Shown: positions 59,984 through 64,000 of the stretch, piece by piece | How positions within the stretch are numbered: position 1 is the first letter of the stretch | How the letters are laid out: each line of letters starts with the position of its first letter | Source: Lentzea waywayandensis | Lineage (GTDB): Bacteria; Actinomycetota; Actinomycetes; Mycobacteriales; Pseudonocardiaceae | Assembly (NCBI RefSeq): GCF_900115955.1 | Contig: NZ_FOYL01000002.1 | Location: forward strand, 310,001-374,000 | Reading direction: 5' to 3' | Length of the DNA stretch: 64,000 nt | Translations under genes and position numbers: made by a program | Notes under the pieces: model-generated | What the model was told of the DNA's origin: nothing | The model's database searches: none | The model's input: only the letters and a program-made list of their open reading frames with translations

Positions 59984-61422
59984 CTGCCGGCGCCTCTCTC
60001 CGGTGCATGGAAGCCGCCGATCCTCTGCTCGAGCAGTTCGGCCAGCCGCAGCGGAGTGCGGTCCTCGAACATCGGGCCGATGAGCTGCACTCCGACCGGC
60101 AGGCCCTCGGGCGACCTGCCCGCGGGTACGGCGGTGGCGGGCAAGCCGGGCATGGTGGCCAGACCGGCCCAGACGAGCTGGTCGAAGTACGGGTGCTCGA
60201 CGCCGTCGATGTCGATGCGCCGCGCCAACGGATTCGGGTCGTGGTCGTGCGGGAACGCGGGCGTCGGCGTGATCGGGCAGACCACGACGTCGAACTCGGC
60301 GAACAACTGCCGCCAGCCGTGACGGTGGACCTCGCGGCGGTTGTTCGCCTCGATCCAGTCACTATGGCTGCACACCATGGCGCGCAGCCGCACGGCGTCA
60401 AGGCTCTGGTCGTCCGCGCTCAGTTCGTGCGATTCGACGGGAAAGCGCACGACGGAGCCCGAAACCAGCAGCTGCGTGTAGAGCGTCGCGGCTTCGGTCA
60501 GGTCGGGCAGCAGCGGACTGTGCCGTTCGACGCGGGCGCCGCCGTCGACGAGCGCGGCGGCCACCCGGTGCACGCCCGCGCGCACAGCGGACCCGGTCGG
60601 GATGAGCGGATGGTCCTCGAGGACCAGGACCCGGAAGTCGCCGAGCCGCTCGTGACGGGCGGGCGGCAGTGCCAGCCGGTGCGCCACGCCGAGCGTCAGC
60701 GGGTCCGGCCCGGCCATGACGTCGAGCAGGAGCGTGAGGTCACGGGCGGAACGCGCCATCGGACCGACGACGGCGAGGTCGAGGTCGACCGGCAACGCCG
60801 GCTCGGACGGCGCGACCATGCCGCGGCCGGCCGCCAGCCCGAGCGTCGGCTTGTGCGCGTAGACGCCGCAGAAGTGCGCGGGGGTCCGCAGCGAGCCGGC
60901 GATGTCGGAGCCGATGGACAGCGCGCCGAACCCGGACGCCAGTGCCGCCGCCGACCCGCCGGAGGATCCGCCCGGCGTGCGACCGTGGTCCCACGGGTTG
61001 CTGGTGGTGCCGTAGATCTCGTTGAAGCTCTGGATGTCTTGCAGCCCCAACGGCACGTTGGTCTTGCCGAGCACCACCGCGCCCGCGGCCTTGAGTCGCG
61101 ACACCTGTACCGCGTCCTCGGCCGGCACGTAGTCCCGGTGCGGCGGCATGCCCCAGGTAGTCGGTAGCCCGGCGACGTTGTACGACTCCTTGACCGTCAC
61201 CGGAACGCCGAGCAGCGGCCGGTCCTCACCACTCGCGCGTGCCTGGTCGGCACGGTGTGCGGCGGTCCGCGCACGGTCGAAGTCCGGCACGCAGATCGCG
61301 TTGACCACCTCGTCGTCGCGCTCGATGCGGGCGATCGCCTCGTCGGTCAGTTTCACCGATGTCACCGCACCGGCACGCAATGCGGCAAGGAGTTCTTCGG
61401 CCGACTGAAAGCTCCATTCCAT
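59980..61422 (-). CDS. Amidase signature family hydrolase
   Basis: 480 residues of the amidase signature family with a Ser-Ser-Lys triad: catalytic Lys in TVKES (K78), cis-Ser in GGSSGGS (S154) and nucleophile Ser in GSDIAGSLR (S177). C-terminal region ATMPGLPATAVPAGRSPEGLPVGVQLIGPMFEDRTPLRLAELLEQ is typical of aryl-acylamidase/Glu-tRNA amidotransferase subunit A-like enzymes; GatB/GatC partners are absent, so it is a stand-alone amidase. No signal peptide. It lies alone between DUF1295 and a TetR gene on the other strand; the substrate could relate to the nearby racemase/permease but that is speculation. Confidence 0.9.
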   Translation of the reverse strand: MEWSFQSAEELLAALRAGAVTSVKLTDEAIARIERDDEVVNAICVPDFDRARTAAHRADQARASGEDRPLLGVPVTVKESYNVAGLPTTWGMPPHRDYVPAEDAVQVSRLKAAGAVVLGKTNVPLGLQDIQSFNEIYGTTSNPWDHGRTPGGSSGGSAAALASGFGALSIGSDIAGSLRTPAHFCGVYAHKPTLGLAAGRGMVAPSEPALPVDLDLAVVGPMARSARDLTLLLDVMAGPDPLTLGVAHRLALPPARHERLGDFRVLVLEDHPLIPTGSAVRAGVHRVAAALVDGGARVERHSPLLPDLTEAATLYTQLLVSGSVVRFPVESHELSADDQSLDAVRLRAMVCSHSDWIEANNRREVHRHGWRQLFAEFDVVVCPITPTPAFPHDHDPNPLARRIDIDGVEHPYFDQLVWAGLATMPGLPATAVPAGRSPEGLPVGVQLIGPMFEDRTPLRLAELLEQRIGGFHAPERGAGR

Positions 61423-61707
61423 GAATTCGAAGCTATAGACCTGTCACTGAGGGCACGAAATTCCGATTCACGAAACAGGGATGCCTCAAATTCCGCCACT
61501 GAAGGTGGTTCGCCGCAGGTCACAGCACCGAAAGTGGCCAACTCCCCCACCCAGGCCATGGAACTACGCATCGCGCAACAGGATGGAGGTCTCACCACGT
61601 CGTTTGCCGGCGGGCAATTGCCGAAGCGCTCACCGAGCCCCGGTTCGCAGGCGGCCGGACAGCCGGAGGGCGAAGACGTCGGCGCCCCGCAGCCGATACT
61701 CGTTTGA
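61423..61707. other. Intergenic region between amidase and TetR/ABC operon
   Basis: Together with the operator at 61708-61727 this 317-bp divergent region has no gene that can be supported. Its visibly lower GC than the neighbours suggests promoter DNA for the amidase (minus strand) and for tetR. Short frames exist in several directions but none shows family motifs or a good ribosome binding site. Confidence 0.5.
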
Positions 61708-61727
61708 CGGAGTGAGCACTCACTCCG
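61708..61727. promoter_or_regulatory. TetR operator before tetR-ABC operon
   Basis: CGGAGTGAG-CA-CTCACTCCG is a perfect 9-bp dyad ending 12 bp before the tetR ATG (61740). Position and symmetry fit autoregulation by the adjacent TetR. Confidence 0.7.
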
Positions 61728-61739
61728 CAAGATGGGTGC

Positions 61740-62363
61740 ATGACACCAGCATCGGAGACTCGGCGAAGAGCGCCGAGCATGAGCGCGGAAGACCGGCGCG
61801 CCATGATCGTGCACGCGGTGCTGCCGCTCCTGATCGAGCACGGCGCGAACGTGACGAGCAGCCAGATCGCCCGCGCCGCCGGCATCGGCGAGGGCACCAT
61901 CTTCCGCGCGTTCAAGGACAAGGACGAGCTGTTCGACGCCTGCACGGCCGAGGCGCTCAGGCCCGATCACGTGCTCGACGCGATCGCCGAGATCCCCGCT
62001 GACCAGCCCCTGGAGGACCGGCTCGTCGAAGCCGCCGAAGCGCTCGGCGCGCACCTCGAGCGGATGGGCGCACTGATGAGCGCGCTGCACGCGTCCGGCC
62101 GGGTCAAGCGGCGCGACCCCGAACAGCGCCTCAAGGACGGCACTCGGAAGGGCGGACGCCGCGAGTCGATGGCCGCCATCCGCGGGGCGATGGTCGAGCT
62201 GTTCACGCCGGAGCAGGATCGGCTGCGGCTGCCGCCCGAGCAGCTCGCCTCCCTCTTCCTGACCCTGTTGTTCGGCGGCCGCCGGCTGGCGGCCGACGTC
62301 GACGCGCCCACCACGCGCCAGGTGGTCGACTTCTTCCTGCACGGCGCCGTGGAGGCTGGATGA
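61740..62363 (+). CDS. TetR-family regulator of ABC exporter
   Basis: 207 residues with a helix-turn-helix near 40-70 (VTSSQIARAAGIGEGTIFRAFKDKDELFDACTAEAL) and a C-terminal ligand domain (about 80-200). ATG at 61740; a second ATG (residue 14) is possible. Its stop overlaps the ABC gene start by 4 bp (ATGA), so repressor and exporter are one transcript behind a palindromic operator. Likely de-represses export when a toxic compound binds. Confidence 0.9.
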   Translation: MTPASETRRRAPSMSAEDRRAMIVHAVLPLLIEHGANVTSSQIARAAGIGEGTIFRAFKDKDELFDACTAEALRPDHVLDAIAEIPADQPLEDRLVEAAEALGAHLERMGALMSALHASGRVKRRDPEQRLKDGTRKGGRRESMAAIRGAMVELFTPEQDRLRLPPEQLASLFLTLLFGGRRLAADVDAPTTRQVVDFFLHGAVEAG

Positions 62364-64000
62364 TGCCGGGTGGTGGGGGCGGCATGGAGTTCGTGCTGGG
62401 CCGGCGCGGCCGTCGGCGGCGCGCCACGACCGTGCCGGACAGCGGGCTCACCGGACCGGTCGACATTCCCGAACCGAAACCGGACGACGAACCGAAGGAC
62501 CTGCGCTCCCGGCTGAAGCGCGCGAAGACGTCCGTGGCGGGCACCGTCCGCGGTCTGCCGAAGGTCGCGAGGCTGACGTGGCAGGCCAGCCCGATTCTGA
62601 CCGTCCTCCTGGCGCTGATCACGCTCCTGTCCGGGCTCCTGCCGACCGCGACCGCGTACATCGCGAAGCTGCTGCTGGACTCCGTCGTCGCGGCGATCCA
62701 GCACACCGGCACCACGGGTGACATCGCGAAGGTCGCGTTGTTGCAGTTCGGCGTACTCGCCGCGACCGCGGTCAGCAGCGCGCTGACGTCCATCGCGCAG
62801 TCGCTGCTCCAGGAACGCATGACGCTGACCATCCGCCACCGGGTGATGGCGCACGCCAGCGACCTGCACCTCGCGTACTTCGAGGGCTCGACGTCGTACG
62901 ACATGCTGCGCCAGGCAGCGCAGGAAGCGCCGACGCGGCCGTTGTCGATGATGAACTCCGCGCTGGGGCTCCTGCGCACGCTGATCACGTTCGGCAGCAT
63001 GATCGCGCTGCTCGTCTCGATCAGCCCGCTGCTGGCCCTGGTCGCGCTGGTGGCGCCGATCCCGGCGTTCATCTCGCAGTCGAAGTACGGCTCCCGTGCG
63101 TTCTGGCTGACCTTCATGATGTCGCCGATCAAGCGCCGGATGGACTACCTGTCCTCTTTGGTCACGACGGACACCTACGCCAAGGAGACGAAGCTGTTCG
63201 GGCTCGGCCCGTACTTCGTCGACCGGTTCCGCCGGCTCGGCACCGTCTCCTACGAGCGACAGCGGAAGCTGACGGTCAACCGCAACATCAGCTCGACGTC
63301 CTGGGGGCTGCTGAGCACGTTCGCGGGTTCGGCGATCACGTTGTACATCGCGCTGGAAGCGGTCGGCGGACGGCTGACGCTGGGAGACCTGGCGCTGTAC
63401 ACGGCCGCGGCGGCGTCCGTGCAGACGTCGGTGTCCGGGCTGTTCACCGCCCTTTCGGGGATGTACGAGAACAACCTCTACCTCGACACGCTGTACCGGT
63501 TCCTGGACACGAAGCCGGAGATCACGGCGCCGGCGTCGCCACGGCCGATGCCGTCCACAGTGGAGGGTCACATCGAGTTCGACTCGGTGACCTTCAGCTA
63601 TCCGGGCGCCGAGGAGCCCGCGCTGGACGACGTCACCTTCGAGATCCGGCCCGGTGAGACGGTGGCGGTGGTGGGCCGCAACGGCGCGGGCAAGTCGACG
63701 TTGTTCAAGCTGCTCTGCCGGCTCTACGACCCGACCGGCGGCCGCATCCTGCTCGACGGCGTCGACATCCGCGAGTACGACCCCGTCGCGCTGCGCACGC
63801 GGATCAGCGCGATGTTCCAGGACTACGTGACGTACCAGGGCACGGCCGCGGAGAACATCGGCCTCGGCGACCTGACGCGGCTCGAGGACCGGCCGCACGT
63901 CGAGGACTCGGCCCGCCGCGCCGGCGCGGACGAGCGGATCGAGCGGCTGCCCCAGGGGTACGACAGCCCGCTCGGCCGCTGGTTCGACCAGGGTGTCAGC
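62360..64000 (+). CDS. ABC exporter, fused permease and ATPase (truncated by window edge)
   Basis: At least 547 residues; no stop before the right edge. A Gly-, Arg- and Pro-rich cytoplasmic N-terminus (about 1-75, with many EPKPDD residues) precedes about six membrane helices (from ILTVLLALITLLSGLLP to LYTAAAASVQTSVSGL). The nucleotide-binding domain follows: GHIEFDSVTFSYPG, Walker A VAVVGRNGAGKSTL and Q-loop SAMFQDYV; the signature and Walker B lie beyond the edge. It is a half-transporter of the MsbA/multidrug type. Translationally coupled to tetR. A drug or lipid substrate is likely but unidentified. Confidence 0.92.
   Translation, partial: MMPGGGGGMEFVLGRRGRRRRATTVPDSGLTGPVDIPEPKPDDEPKDLRSRLKRAKTSVAGTVRGLPKVARLTWQASPILTVLLALITLLSGLLPTATAYIAKLLLDSVVAAIQHTGTTGDIAKVALLQFGVLAATAVSSALTSIAQSLLQERMTLTIRHRVMAHASDLHLAYFEGSTSYDMLRQAAQEAPTRPLSMMNSALGLLRTLITFGSMIALLVSISPLLALVALVAPIPAFISQSKYGSRAFWLTFMMSPIKRRMDYLSSLVTTDTYAKETKLFGLGPYFVDRFRRLGTVSYERQRKLTVNRNISSTSWGLLSTFAGSAITLYIALEAVGGRLTLGDLALYTAAAASVQTSVSGLFTALSGMYENNLYLDTLYRFLDTKPEITAPASPRPMPSTVEGHIEFDSVTFSYPGAEEPALDDVTFEIRPGETVAVVGRNGAGKSTLFKLLCRLYDPTGGRILLDGVDIREYDPVALRTRISAMFQDYVTYQGTAAENIGLGDLTRLEDRPHVEDSARRAGADERIERLPQGYDSPLGRWFDQGVS

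Noticed and set aside
1..64000. tRNA, rRNA, integrase or attachment sites that would bound the ars island
   Set aside because: No tRNA T-loop plus acceptor pairing, rRNA sequence or integrase gene was recognised by eye. A scan with dedicated software could overturn this.

Overview
The window is very GC-rich, densely coded actinobacterial chromosome: frequent GTG and some TTG starts, 4-bp ATGA/GTGA start-stop overlaps, and many SDR, TetR, MmyB-type XRE, DUF3099, DUF5937, BTAD and nSTAND-WD40 genes. This gene mix suggests a filamentous member of the Pseudonocardiales; the assignment is inference. No rRNA, tRNA, CRISPR array or prophage was recognised.

Layout. 1-6.9 kb: arsenic resistance island (arsM cut by the left edge, arsR1, arsR2-acr3-flavin monooxygenase, arsC, MFS exporter plus second flavoprotein, and an apparent arsN1-type acetyltransferase remnant), with ArsR-like palindromes in its three divergent promoter regions. 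7-16 kb: deoxyribosyltransferase-like protein, HxlR/nitroreductase pair with two identical inverted operators, SDR, SNF2 helicase operon, quinone oxidoreductase, secreted crystallin-like protein beside a broken ORF, XRE-BTAD regulator, SDR. 16.2-18 kb: IS200/IS605 element with intact TnpB and twice-frameshifted TnpA. 18-25 kb: esterase, 1308-residue nSTAND-WD40 protein, SDR/NAD-binding pair with a divergent TetR. 25-31 kb: two-component system followed by a divergent FtsX-type ABC transporter, GH12-CBM2 protein with an altered catalytic position, and a truncated ECF sigma factor. 31-35.1 kb: TIGR01777 protein, then divergent GT1 and GT4 glycosyltransferases around twin palindromes. 35-43.3 kb: TrkA-N-like/DUF3099 pair, AraC regulator/DUF1330, two divergent MmyB-type regulators (one with a 255-bp in-frame minisatellite), and a five-gene SDR/flavin/amidohydrolase operon sharing an operator-like motif with the regulators. 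43.3-51 kb: DUF5937 regulator, dipeptide-type ABC importer and hydrolase. 51-55 kb: lysyl-oxidase-like secreted protein and rifampin phosphotransferase behind a rifamycin-associated element. 55-58 kb: racemase, NCS1 permease and GntR regulator. 58-64 kb: TetR/DUF1295, amidase, TetR and an ABC exporter cut by the right edge.

How genes work together. The ars genes cover arsenate reduction, arsenite efflux and methylation under metal-sensing repressors. rph inactivates rifamycins and its upstream element indicates drug induction. The 55-58 kb genes look like uptake and racemisation of hydantoins or amino-acid derivatives under GntR control. The 39-49 kb genes resemble a small import and catabolism locus of unknown substrate. 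Several regulators face their likely targets across palindromic intergenic DNA. The most unusual items are the coding minisatellite, which reads as classical pentapeptide repeats on the antisense strand, the TnpB element with a broken transposase, and the GH12-like protein with Asn at the expected acid/base position.
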